Positions 54,295 to 62,984 of a stretch of 64,000 bases of DNA are shown in pieces. The translations under genes and the position numbers were made by a program. The stretch spans positions 3,553,592-3,617,591 of the forward strand of contig CP098402.1 in the NCBI GenBank assembly GCA_025916675.1. Direction: 5' to 3'. Under the pieces are notes generated by a model. That model did not search any database, was not told the DNA's origin, and saw only the letters and a list, made by a program, of their open reading frames with translations. Position 1 is the first letter of the stretch, and the number at the start of each line of letters is the position of its first letter. Origin of the DNA: Phycisphaera sp. Lineage in GTDB: Bacteria > Planctomycetota > Phycisphaerae > Phycisphaerales > UBA1924.

Positions 54295-55242
54295 ATGAAC
54301 CGTATCACGACCCAGACGTTGTCCGCCCTTGCCACCCTAACCATCGCCGGCCTCGCCATGGCCGACGACCCCACCGTGTATAGCGACTGGGGAGCCGGGG
54401 CCGACGATATCGCCGATACCGTCGACGCCTTCCGCGACGCCCTGGGCGATCTCAACCGCCCCGAGCCCGGCACCGTGGGCACCGGCCGCCGCCAGATCGA
54501 TTGGGACGCCGCCCCCGACGCCGTGAGCGCGCCCAACGACTTCCCGGGCGACTTCTTCAACTTCCCAGCGTTTCCCCGCGCCCGTGGTGTGGTCTTCACC
54601 ACCCCGGGCGACAGCTTCCAGCTCTCGGCCACGCTCGATAGCGGTGCGGGCGTCGAGTTCTCGAACATCGATCCCACTTACGACGACCTGTTCTCCACCT
54701 TCAGCCCCGAGCGTCTGTTCACGCCCATCGGCAGCAACATCGTCGACGTCCACTTCCGCATCCCGGGCGAGGACCGCGCCGCGTCGAGCACCGGCTTCGG
54801 TGCTGTCTTCAGCGACGTCGACACCGCCCGCCAGACCAGCCTGACCTTCTACGGTCTGGACGACGAACTGCTGGGAACCTACTACGTCCCGTCGGCCTCG
54901 ATCGACAACGAGTCGCTCTCGTTCCTGGGCGTCAAGTTCGACGAAGCCATCGTTACCCGCGTCCGCATCGTCAACGGTGACACCGCCCTCGAGGCCGGCG
55001 TCACCGAGAGCTGGCCCGCGAACGACCTGGTGGTCATGGACGACTTCATCTTCGGCGAGCCCAACTTCCTGCCCTGCTTCGCCGACCAGGACGCCAACGG
55101 CTCGCTGGACATCTTCGACTTCCTGGCCTTCCAGAACAGCTTCGCCGCCGGCGACCTCGCCGCCGACTGCGACGGCAGCGGCCACCTGGACTGGTTCGAC
55201 TTCCTCTGCTTCCAGAACGCCTTCGACGCCGGCTGCCCGTAA
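54295..55242 (+). CDS. Secreted protein with dockerin-like tail
   Basis: 315 residues with signal peptide MNRITTQTLSALATLTIAGL. The body looks like a beta-sandwich surface domain (SFQLSATLDSGAGVEFSNID, SLTFYGLDDELLGTYYVPSA, ITRVRIVNGDTALE-like strands). Two dockerin-like units end the protein: CFADQDANGSLDIFDFLAFQ and a second one ending WFDFLCFQNAFDAGCP. The unit structure is plain; the function of the body is unknown. Ribosome site AGAGAGG. Confidence 0.78.
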   Translation: MNRITTQTLSALATLTIAGLAMADDPTVYSDWGAGADDIADTVDAFRDALGDLNRPEPGTVGTGRRQIDWDAAPDAVSAPNDFPGDFFNFPAFPRARGVVFTTPGDSFQLSATLDSGAGVEFSNIDPTYDDLFSTFSPERLFTPIGSNIVDVHFRIPGEDRAASSTGFGAVFSDVDTARQTSLTFYGLDDELLGTYYVPSASIDNESLSFLGVKFDEAIVTRVRIVNGDTALEAGVTESWPANDLVVMDDFIFGEPNFLPCFADQDANGSLDIFDFLAFQNSFAAGDLAADCDGSGHLDWFDFLCFQNAFDAGCP

Positions 55243-55264
55243 GGCTCCATGATCCGTGACAAAC

Positions 55265-55302
55265 ACGCCCGGGCGAGGCTGGAGAGGGGCTCGCTCGGGC
55301 GT
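55265..55302 (+). terminator. Terminator-like hairpin
   Basis: Stem ACGCCCGGGCGAG/CTCGCTCGGGCGT (13 bp, one mismatch) with a 12-nt loop, then TTGT. It lies 22 bp after the preceding stop. Confidence 0.6.
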
Positions 55303-55338
55303 TGTCGCGTGCGCGTGTCGTGTGCCATATGCTGGCTC

Positions 55339-57498
55339 ATGGATCGCTCAATGCTGTACCGCGTGCTTGTTCCGTATCTGCTCTTGTTGTTGCCCGTGTT
55401 CGCCCATGCGAGCGGTGAGCCTGGGACGATCGCCACCGGGGGCAACCCGGCCTCGCTCGTGGTCTTCGATGGAGCGGTTTCCGTCGCGACCCTCGGCGAT
55501 GGCACCGTGCTGGCCGCGCGGGCGATCGCCGGCGAGGGCCGCGTCGTCGCCATCGGGCACGGCGGGTTCCTCAACGATGATCGCGGCGACACGGCCGCGT
55601 TCCTCGACGAGCAGATCGCCTGGCTGTGTGAGGGCGATGCGACCACCGCCTGGGGCGTACCCGAGCCGATGCGCGAGCGGCTCGCCGCAAGCGGGCTCGA
55701 TCTCGAACCCGTCGAGGACGGCATCGCCGCGCTCGACCTCGGAGGCGTCGAACTCGTTGTTGGATCACCCCAGGCCTTCGCCCGCGCCGGCCGGCTCGAT
55801 GACCTGGGTGCCTGGCTCACCTCCGGCGGCGCCCTGCTCAGCGTCGAGACCGCGTGGGGGCAGATCCAACTCGGCCACGCCACCAGCACCGACGATCTCG
55901 CCGCCAACACGCTTCTTGGCGAGCATGGCATCCTCTACACCGCTCGCGCCCTCTCGCCGGGACGCGATGGCATGTACACGCTCGACCCATCGGCCAACAC
56001 GCCAGCCAACTCGACGCACGCCCTGCGTGTCCTCGCCGGCGAAACCGGGGGTAACCTTGAGCTCGCCGCCCGGGTCGTCCGGCAGGCCCTGGCCATCGTG
56101 CCGATGGAGAGCGCCCTCATCGACAGCGCCGACACGCTCGCGATCGGGCACGCCGACGAGCTCAGGGCGGCGTACGCGTCGATGGCCGCCGCGCCGCTGA
56201 AGCTCGCCGAGCACCCCTTGGCGTGCGCGCTGCTCGACCTCGAAGCCCGCCGTGCCAGCCTGGGCGATGTCCGCGCGCACCCGAGCGCCGCCGCGTTCCC
56301 CGGTGCCGTGCCCGACGACGCCCCGCGTGTCACCAGACGCGTCGAGCTCGACGCGATCGGCGGCTGGCGCTCCACCGGCCTCTACGCGGCACCCGGGGAG
56401 GCCATCACCGTCCGCGTGCTCGAAGGGGATGCCCAGGGCCTGCACACGCAGATCGGCTGCTGGCTCGACCCGCAGGACTTCGACGACCGCCACCGCTTTC
56501 CCGTCGCGGTCTACCGCGCCCCGTTCGAGGACAACGCGTCTACCCTCGCCTCGCCCATCGGCGGCCCGGTGTACGTCGATCTTGGCGACCGGGCCGAGCC
56601 GGTCACCGTCGAGGTCGCCGGCGCCATCGAGATGCCCCGGTTCCGCCTGGGCGTCAACGGGCCGAACGAGTGGCGTTTGCGGTTGCGCGACCGTCCCGCG
56701 CCGTGGGCCGAGCTCGAGTCGGACAACCTGGTGCTCACGCTGCCGGCCGAGGCCATCCGCGACATCACACGCCCCGATCTGGTCATGCAACACTGGGACC
56801 GCGTGCACGAGGCCATGCAAGCCCTCGAACCCCGCTCGCCCCGCCACTGGCCAAGCAGGCAGTACCGCTACGTCGCCGAGAAGAAGCTGAGCTGGGGCTA
56901 CATGTACTGCCCCAGCGACGCGCCCATCGTCATCCCGCTTGGCGAGGCCGGCGCGATGGTCGACGTGGCGAACTTCGACGCCGACGGCCCCAACGAGCTC
57001 TGGGGCCACTACCACGAGATGGGCCACGCCCACCAGAACCCCCTGTGGACCTTCGCCGGCACGGGCGAGGTCACCGTCAACATCTTCACCGTACTCGCGC
57101 TGCACACCATCAACGGCTACCCGCTGGGGAGCGAGGCCATGCGCAGCGACCCTGACCGCGCCCTGAGCGCCATGCATGCCCACATCGAGAGGGGCGCTCC
57201 GTTCCACCGCTGGAAGAGCGACCCCTTCCTGGCACTGCAAACCTACGCCCTGCTCTGGCACGCCTTCGGCTTCGACGCCCTCGACCGCGCGTTCCGCTCG
57301 TACGAGACGCTGCCCGACAGCGAGCGGCCCCAAGACGACCAGGCCAAACGCGACCGCTTCGTCATCCAGATGAGTGAGGCGGTCGGCCACAACCTCGAGC
57401 CCTACTTCCGCGCGTGGGGCGTGCCGCTGACCGATTGGCCAGCGCAGGAACTGGCCGGCCTGCCCGAATGGATGCCCGACGGCTACGAAGCACCGTAA
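55339..57498 (+). CDS. Secreted M60-family metallopeptidase
   Basis: 719 residues with a signal (MLYRVLVPYLLLLLPVFAHA). N-terminal half: an alpha/beta domain (AARAIAGEGRVVAIGHGGFL, GAWLTSGGALLSVETAWGQ) like those of M60 mucinases. A beta domain precedes the catalytic part. The zinc motif is ELWGHYHEMGHAHQ with His559 and His563 (HEMGH), and a downstream Glu lies in TGEVTVNIF. M60 enzymes cleave glycoproteins such as mucins. Unlike its neighbours it lacks a dockerin-like tail. The ATG at 55339 gives a clean signal. Confidence 0.88.
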   Translation: MDRSMLYRVLVPYLLLLLPVFAHASGEPGTIATGGNPASLVVFDGAVSVATLGDGTVLAARAIAGEGRVVAIGHGGFLNDDRGDTAAFLDEQIAWLCEGDATTAWGVPEPMRERLAASGLDLEPVEDGIAALDLGGVELVVGSPQAFARAGRLDDLGAWLTSGGALLSVETAWGQIQLGHATSTDDLAANTLLGEHGILYTARALSPGRDGMYTLDPSANTPANSTHALRVLAGETGGNLELAARVVRQALAIVPMESALIDSADTLAIGHADELRAAYASMAAAPLKLAEHPLACALLDLEARRASLGDVRAHPSAAAFPGAVPDDAPRVTRRVELDAIGGWRSTGLYAAPGEAITVRVLEGDAQGLHTQIGCWLDPQDFDDRHRFPVAVYRAPFEDNASTLASPIGGPVYVDLGDRAEPVTVEVAGAIEMPRFRLGVNGPNEWRLRLRDRPAPWAELESDNLVLTLPAEAIRDITRPDLVMQHWDRVHEAMQALEPRSPRHWPSRQYRYVAEKKLSWGYMYCPSDAPIVIPLGEAGAMVDVANFDADGPNELWGHYHEMGHAHQNPLWTFAGTGEVTVNIFTVLALHTINGYPLGSEAMRSDPDRALSAMHAHIERGAPFHRWKSDPFLALQTYALLWHAFGFDALDRAFRSYETLPDSERPQDDQAKRDRFVIQMSEAVGHNLEPYFRAWGVPLTDWPAQELAGLPEWMPDGYEAP

Positions 57499-57543
57499 GA
57501 CACGAACCCGATCCGGGCGCCGGGGCATCCGCCGTCCGGGCCG

Positions 57544-57630
57544 AAGGCCCGCCAAGGGAGCGCAGCGACCGCCCCAAAACAAACCTGCTTAGCACAGCTC
57601 TGGCGCAGCCGTCTTCGGCTCCGCCAGAGC
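57544..57630 (+). repeat. Structured intergenic element, copy 2
   Basis: GAAGGCCCGCCAAGGGAGCG then CAGCGACCGCCCCAAAACAA, ending in a hairpin at 57597-57630: stem GCTCTGGCG/CGCCAGAGC, C-C mismatch, inner stem AGCCG/CGGCT, loop TCTT. It lies between convergent genes. Compared with copy 1, paired positions change together. Confidence 0.85.
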
Positions 57631-57659
57631 GTCGGGCGTTCGGAGGGCCCCGACGCGGC

Positions 57660-59525
57660 CTACGGGCACCCCGCATCGAACGCGTTCTGGAACGCCAGGA
57701 AGTCGAAGATGGTCAACTCGCCGTCGTAGTCGAAGTCGGCCCAGGTGCTGCCGCTGTCGAACAGGTTCTGGAACGCCAGGAAATCGAAGATGGTCAGCTC
57801 GCCATCGACGTCGAGATCGGCCCGGCAGTCATTTTCGCCCTCAACGGGCACCGGCGGCAGGCGGTTGATGTCGTCGATCTCGGGCGTGTTGTTGGTGCGG
57901 CCGCGGCCGATGCGGAAGATGGGGCCGCTGGGCTCGCCATCGAGCGGTGTGTCGGCCGAGACCCACCCGCCGCGTATGCCCGGCTCGAAGGCCCGGACGA
58001 CGCCGTCATCCACAACGTGCAGGAAGCCGAAATCGTCGAACTGCAGGGCCGTGGGCGCATCGACGCCGGGCAGCGTGGGCTGGGCATCGACCGACGGGCG
58101 GCCCGCGCCGTCGCGCACGATCTTGGTCAGCGTGGGCGAGCCGGCCGAGGCGATCCACTCGCTGCCATCGATGGGATTCACGGTGACCGAGCCGTCGCCC
58201 ATCAGCGGCGCGGCCATGGGCACCTGGTCGTTGCGGCGGATGGCAAGATCCTGCGTCACGCGGAGCAGTCGGCGGTCGGCGACGCTGAGCACGATGAGCT
58301 CGTCGGTGGCGTCGTCGTAGAACATCGAGTCTGGCGTGGCGGGCAGATCGACCGAGTCGGTCAGCGCGATCGCGCCGTCGTCGGTGAGCTCGTAGCGCTG
58401 TATGCCCGACGGCGTCGCGACGTACGCGCTGCCGTCACGGCCAACGACCAGATCCACCGCCGAGGGGAAGGAATCGACCGTCTCGAACTCGCCGTCGAGG
58501 AAGTGGACCTTCGACAGCGTGGCGAAGCCGCGGTCGGGCTGCGAGAGCACGAAGCCCTCGGTGGGCAGCACGCCCTGGGCCATCGCGATAAGGCGGTCGC
58601 CGCCGGGCCACGGGCGCACGCGGAAGCGCTTGAACTCGGGCTCGTCGGTGGTGGCCGGGGGGATGGTCAGGTCGACGTCCTGCGTCACCGGATCGGTCGT
58701 CAGCCCGTGCATGGGCAGGATCATGCCCGCGCCGTCCAGGAAGCCGTCGCTGGAGGCGAACTGGGCGACCTGGTACATCGGCCGGGGAAAGAAGATGGTC
58801 TCGTTGCCGCGCTTGAAGCGCCAGGCCACCGAGCGGTTGAAGAAGGTGAACGTCGTGAAGAAGTCGCTCTGCTGGAAGATCGAGTCGCCGCTCGACGGAT
58901 CGCGGAAGCCCAGCAGCATGTCGCGCGGGTCGCCGCAGGTGCCAAGGCCGGCCCACATGGTGACCATGTGCCCGCCGTCGCGGGTATACAGGCCCGTGCC
59001 CGATTCGTCGTACCAGCCGATGAGCGGCAACACGATGGTCCCCATCCGCATCTGGTCGGCCAGTTGGAGGGGGTTGAGGCCCTCGAAGCCGGCGGCCTGG
59101 AAGCTGCCGACCATGAAGAAGCCCTCGCCGCTGAGGGCCGATTGCGTGGCGACCCGCCAGGGCGTCATGGTGGTGCCATTGTCCGGGTCGGTGAACATCA
59201 CGACGCCCAGGATGGCCAGCAACCCGCTGATGTCGTCGTAATGGGCCTGGCTCTGCCAGTTACGCGGGCCGTCGAGCAGGCCGGGGTGGCCGTGGTTGGT
59301 GATGTACGCCAGGGCGTTGGCCGTGGCCGTGGGTATGCAGTACATCCGGCCGTCGTTGGGCAGGTCGCTGCGCTGCTGGTCGAAGTCGGGCATGCCCAGG
59401 CGGAACACGCTGCACTGGGCCTGGGCGCCGGGCACGGCGAGCCACAGGCCGAGGCACGCCCCGGCGGACGCGACAAGAATGGGCGCACGACTCGAACGGC
59501 TGGCACGGCGTGTTCTGCTGGTCAT
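57660..59525 (-). CDS. Secreted C39-like protease / propeller protein with dockerin-like tail
   Basis: 621 residues. After the signal (VASAGACLGLWLAVPGAQA) there is a C39-like cysteine-protease region: PDFDQQRSDLPNDGRMYCIP with Cys63, then ALAYITNHGHPG and TRDGGHMVTMWAG with His186. Whether it is active is unclear. The middle is a beta-propeller (VDLVVGRDGSAYVATPSGI, LQFDDFGFLHVVDDGVVRAF). Two dockerin-like units close the protein, from CRADLDVDGELTIFDFLAFQ to the final FDFLAFQNAFDAGCP. It converges with the M60 gene over copy 2 of the repeat element. Confidence 0.72.
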   Translation of the reverse strand: MTSRTRRASRSSRAPILVASAGACLGLWLAVPGAQAQCSVFRLGMPDFDQQRSDLPNDGRMYCIPTATANALAYITNHGHPGLLDGPRNWQSQAHYDDISGLLAILGVVMFTDPDNGTTMTPWRVATQSALSGEGFFMVGSFQAAGFEGLNPLQLADQMRMGTIVLPLIGWYDESGTGLYTRDGGHMVTMWAGLGTCGDPRDMLLGFRDPSSGDSIFQQSDFFTTFTFFNRSVAWRFKRGNETIFFPRPMYQVAQFASSDGFLDGAGMILPMHGLTTDPVTQDVDLTIPPATTDEPEFKRFRVRPWPGGDRLIAMAQGVLPTEGFVLSQPDRGFATLSKVHFLDGEFETVDSFPSAVDLVVGRDGSAYVATPSGIQRYELTDDGAIALTDSVDLPATPDSMFYDDATDELIVLSVADRRLLRVTQDLAIRRNDQVPMAAPLMGDGSVTVNPIDGSEWIASAGSPTLTKIVRDGAGRPSVDAQPTLPGVDAPTALQFDDFGFLHVVDDGVVRAFEPGIRGGWVSADTPLDGEPSGPIFRIGRGRTNNTPEIDDINRLPPVPVEGENDCRADLDVDGELTIFDFLAFQNLFDSGSTWADFDYDGELTIFDFLAFQNAFDAGCP

Positions 59526-59678
59526 GGCGGCACCTCTCCCCCGAGCGCCGCGGCATGACGGGCCCTGTGTTCTAATTAAAACGGACCCACGCCCGATTGG
59601 TCACGGCGATTCTTATGAGGACTTTCCCGTGTTCATAGCGATTGAAGGACCGGATAACCGGGCGGGCCCGCTCGCCCG

Positions 59679-60962
59679 CTAAGAGCAGCCGGCGTCGAAG
59701 GCGTTCTGAAAGGCCAGGAAATCGAAGATCGTGAAGTCGCCATCGCCGTCGAAGTCGGCGATGGGGTCGCCGGTGTCGAAGAGGTTCTGGAACTCGAGGA
59801 AGTCGAAGATGGTCAGCGTGCCGTCGCCGTCGAGGTCGGCCGGGCAATCGAAGGGGCCGCACTGGTTCAGCAGCACGCCGACGTTGCCGCTAAAGAGGTT
59901 CACCACGGCCAGGTCGGCGTCGCCGTCGCCATCAAGGTCGCCGATTGCCAGGGAGACGGGCGCGTCGCTCGCGCCGTAGAGCACATCACTGGCAAAGGTC
60001 CCATCCCCGTTGTTGAGCAGCACGCTGACGGTGTCGCTTGCCGCGTTCGCCACGGCCAGGTCGGCGTCGCCGTCGCCGTCCAAGTCACCGATCGCCACAG
60101 AGACGGGCGCGTCGCCCGCGCTGTAGAGCACATCTTCGGCGAAGTTCCCATCGCCGGCGTTGAGCAGCACGCTGACGTTGCCGCTGAAGTCGTTCACCAC
60201 GGCCAAGTCGGCGTCGCCGTCGCCGTCCAAGTCACCGATCGCCACGGACCGAGGCGCATCGCCCGCGCCGTAGGGCACATCATCGGCAAAGGTCCCATCC
60301 CCGTTGTTGAGCAGCACGCTGACACTGTCGCTCTCAAAGTTCGCCACGGCCAGATCGGCATCGCCGTCGCCATCAAGGTCGCCGATCGCCACAGAGAAGG
60401 GCCCAACGCCCGCGCCGTAGAGGACATCTTCGGCGAAGGTCCCATTGCCGGTGTTCAGCAGCACGCTGACGTTGTTGCTGAATTGGTTCGCCACGGCCAG
60501 GTCGGCGTCGCCATCGCCGTCCAGGTCGCCCATCGTCACGGCCACGGAAAGGGTGCCCGCGCCGTAGGGCACATCATCGGCAAAGGTCCCATCCCCGTTG
60601 TTGAGGAGCACGCCGACGTTGCCGGTCGCCACGGTCGTCACGGCGAGATCGGCGTCGCCGTCGCCGTCCAGGTCGCCCAGCGCCACGGAAGAGGGCCCAA
60701 CGCCCACGCCGTAGAGGACATCTTCGGCGAAGGTCCCGTCGCCATTGTTCAGCAGCACGCTGACGTCGTTGCTGACCTGGTTCACCACGGCGAGGTCGGC
60801 GTCTCCATCGCCATCCAGGTCGCCCAGCGCCACGGAGCGAGGCTGATCGCCCACGCCGTGGAGCACCTGAGGCGCGAAGATCTCGGCGGGGTCGCACGTT
60901 TGGGCCAGGGCGATCGGGGCCAGGACGGCGAGCACGGCCACGGCATGGCGAGTCGTGGGCAT
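59679..60962 (-). CDS. FG-GAP/VCBS-repeat secreted protein with dockerin-like tail
   Basis: 427 residues with a signal ending IALAQ. The body is a run of about seven 47-residue repeats of the type SVALGDLDGDGDADLAVVN then VSVLLNNGDGTF, each with calcium-loop Asp residues, predicting a beta-propeller. At DNA level the repeats are very similar to one another. The tail has two dockerin-like units ending FDFLAFQNAFDAGCS. A paralogue lies next door at 61053-62360, 90 bp upstream on the same strand. It is probably a surface adhesion or binding protein. Confidence 0.9.
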   Translation of the reverse strand: MPTTRHAVAVLAVLAPIALAQTCDPAEIFAPQVLHGVGDQPRSVALGDLDGDGDADLAVVNQVSNDVSVLLNNGDGTFAEDVLYGVGVGPSSVALGDLDGDGDADLAVTTVATGNVGVLLNNGDGTFADDVPYGAGTLSVAVTMGDLDGDGDADLAVANQFSNNVSVLLNTGNGTFAEDVLYGAGVGPFSVAIGDLDGDGDADLAVANFESDSVSVLLNNGDGTFADDVPYGAGDAPRSVAIGDLDGDGDADLAVVNDFSGNVSVLLNAGDGNFAEDVLYSAGDAPVSVAIGDLDGDGDADLAVANAASDTVSVLLNNGDGTFASDVLYGASDAPVSLAIGDLDGDGDADLAVVNLFSGNVGVLLNQCGPFDCPADLDGDGTLTIFDFLEFQNLFDTGDPIADFDGDGDFTIFDFLAFQNAFDAGCS

Positions 60963-61052
60963 GTGGGGTCTCCTCTCGGACGCATCCCGCTTCATACGCG
61001 GGGCGGGGTGCAAGGGGTTTCGTGGCTCGCCGAGGCGGGCGTTCGTGCACGC

Positions 61053-62360
61053 CTACGGGCAGCCCGCGTCGAAGGCGTTCTGAAAGGCCAGGAAATCGAA
61101 GATCGTCAGCGCCCCATCGCCGTCGAAGTCGGCGATGGGGTCGCCGGCGTCGAAGAGGTTCTGGAACTCGAGGAAGTCGAAGATGGTCAGCGTGCCGTCG
61201 CCGTCGAGGTCGGCCGGGCAGCCGGAGGCCCCGCACTGGTTGAGCAGCACGCTGAGGTTCCTGGCGAAGAAGTTCACCACGACCATGTCGGCGTCGCCGT
61301 CACCATCGAGATCGCCGAGCGCGACAGATTGCGACCCGCCGCCCGCGCCGAAGCGCACGTTGGGCGCGAACGTGCCGTCGCCGTTGTTGAGCAGCACGCT
61401 GGCGTCGCCCGTGCCGGAGTTGGCCACGGCCAGGTCCGCGTCGGCGTCGCCGTCCAGATCGGCGATCGCCACCGACTGGGGTCTGTTGCCCACGTCGTAG
61501 AGCACGTCGGGTGGGAAGGTGCCGTCGCCGTTGTTGAGCAGCACGCTGACGTCGCGGCTGTTCTCGTTGGCAAGGGCCAGGTCCAGGTCGCCGTCGCCGT
61601 CCAGGTCATCCATCGCCACCGATGCGGGCCCGTTGCCCGCGCCGTAGAACACCTGGGTCGCGAACGTGCCATCCCCATTGTTGAGCAGCACGCTGGCGTT
61701 GCCCCCGTTGCCGTTGGCCACGGCCAGGTCGTTGTCGCCGTCGCCATCGAGGTCGCCGATCGCCACCGAGAGCGGCCCGCTGCCAACGCTATAGCGAACA
61801 TCGGTCGCGAAGGTGCCGTCGCCGTTGTTCAGCAGCACGCTGACGCTGTTCTCGGTCGATCGCTGGTTGGCCACGGCCAGATCGAGATCGCCGTCTCCGT
61901 CCAGGTCGCCGATCGCCACGGACTCGGGCAGATCGCCCGTGCCGTAGCGCACGTCCGATGCGAACGTACCATCGCCGTTGTTGTGCAGCACGCTAACGTT
62001 GCTGGAGGCGATGTCGTTGTTGACCACGACCAGGTCGTTGTCGCCGTCGCCGTCCAGATCGCCGATGGCGACATCGACGGGCTGCTCGTCCGCGCCGTAC
62101 CGGACGTCGGACGCGAAGGTGGCGTCGCCGTTGTTGAGCAGCACGCGCACGCTGGCGTCGTCGAAGTCGGCCACGGCCAGGTCGTTGTCGCCATCGCCAT
62201 CCAGGTCGCCGATGGCCACGGCGAAGGGCAAGGTGCCCGCCTCGTAGCCGACCCCTGGCGCGAAGATCTCGGTGGGGTCGCAGGGCTGGGCCAGCACGGA
62301 TGCCGGGGCGGCCAGCGTGAGGGCGGCCAGGGCGAGGACGGTGGTGGTGCGGTTGGGCAT
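61053..62360 (-). CDS. FG-GAP/VCBS-repeat secreted protein with dockerin-like tail
   Basis: 435 residues with signal VLALAALTLAAPASVLAQ. It contains about eight repeats of SVAIGDLDGDGDNDLAVAN then SVLLNNGDGTFAT, like the neighbour at 59679-60962 but less homogeneous. The tail units (CPADLDGDGTLTIFDFLEFQ and a last one ending FQNAFDAGCP) are almost identical to the neighbour at DNA level over about 150 bases, which points to tandem duplication and conversion. Function as for the paralogue. Confidence 0.9.
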   Translation of the reverse strand: MPNRTTTVLALAALTLAAPASVLAQPCDPTEIFAPGVGYEAGTLPFAVAIGDLDGDGDNDLAVADFDDASVRVLLNNGDATFASDVRYGADEQPVDVAIGDLDGDGDNDLVVVNNDIASSNVSVLHNNGDGTFASDVRYGTGDLPESVAIGDLDGDGDLDLAVANQRSTENSVSVLLNNGDGTFATDVRYSVGSGPLSVAIGDLDGDGDNDLAVANGNGGNASVLLNNGDGTFATQVFYGAGNGPASVAMDDLDGDGDLDLALANENSRDVSVLLNNGDGTFPPDVLYDVGNRPQSVAIADLDGDADADLAVANSGTGDASVLLNNGDGTFAPNVRFGAGGGSQSVALGDLDGDGDADMVVVNFFARNLSVLLNQCGASGCPADLDGDGTLTIFDFLEFQNLFDAGDPIADFDGDGALTIFDFLAFQNAFDAGCP

Positions 62361-62447
62361 GGGGGGCTCCTCCTATAGGGCCAATATACCGGAACACGCC
62401 CCGCGATGCAAGGGAAGGTCCGCCCGGCGCCCGTCCCGCCCGGGGCC

Positions 62448-62615
62448 ATCGCGGTCCACGCTGGGGCTCTCTCGATCTTGGCCGACGTTCTCTGGGTCAT
62501 GGCCGATGCTCTTTCGGTGCTGGCTGGAACCGCTCCGGTGGGCACCGAGGCGGTTTCGGTCCGCCCGGATGCTCTCTTGGTCCACCCGGATACGGCGTCG
62601 GTCAGGACCGGAGCG
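62448..62615 (+). repeat. Degenerate 21-bp tandem repeat
   Basis: Eight 21-bp units in phase, with a core like CGGTCnnnCCGGATGCT. Read on the plus strand in the frame of an ATG at 62406 they give heptapeptides AVHAGAL, SILADVL, WVMADAL, SVLAGTA, PVGTEAV, SVRPDAL, LVHPDTA, SVRTGAT. That open frame (62406-62675, 89 codons) lacks a ribosome site and may not be a gene. The rest of 62361-62984 holds nothing else that I can name. Confidence 0.7.
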
Positions 62616-62984
62616 ACTTCCGGATGGGGATATTGGACGTTGGGTGTGCTCGCGGACGCGGCTGGGGGCGTCTGAGGGGTGGTTGTATTTATAAAGACCG
62701 AACATAAGAACCAGGGCGTCTGCGAAGGCACGAAAAATATTCGGACTCGGAGTGAAGTCGCGCGTTTGGTGGGCCGATGCATTTTTAGACCGGACCGGCG
62801 TGGTCCGGGAAGTTCCGTTTTCGTGGCGGGCGTCGCGACGTTTGGGGCCGGCCGCAAAAGGAGTGCTGCATATGCAGACCTTCGTTTGTACAGCGTTGCC
62901 GGCCGATCGCGCGATGGCCGGTGTTCTTGACTCGCACACACGCGGGAGCGCGCGTCCCGCCGGATATAAGAATGGGGGTGCATC

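Noticed and set aside
57414..59558. 714-codon plus-strand frame
   Set aside because: Antisense to the C39-like/propeller gene and through a repeat element; Arg/Gly/Val shadow composition.
59880..62250. CRISPR-like regular repeats
   Set aside because: The about 141-bp period codes for FG-GAP protein repeats with no short repeat/spacer structure.
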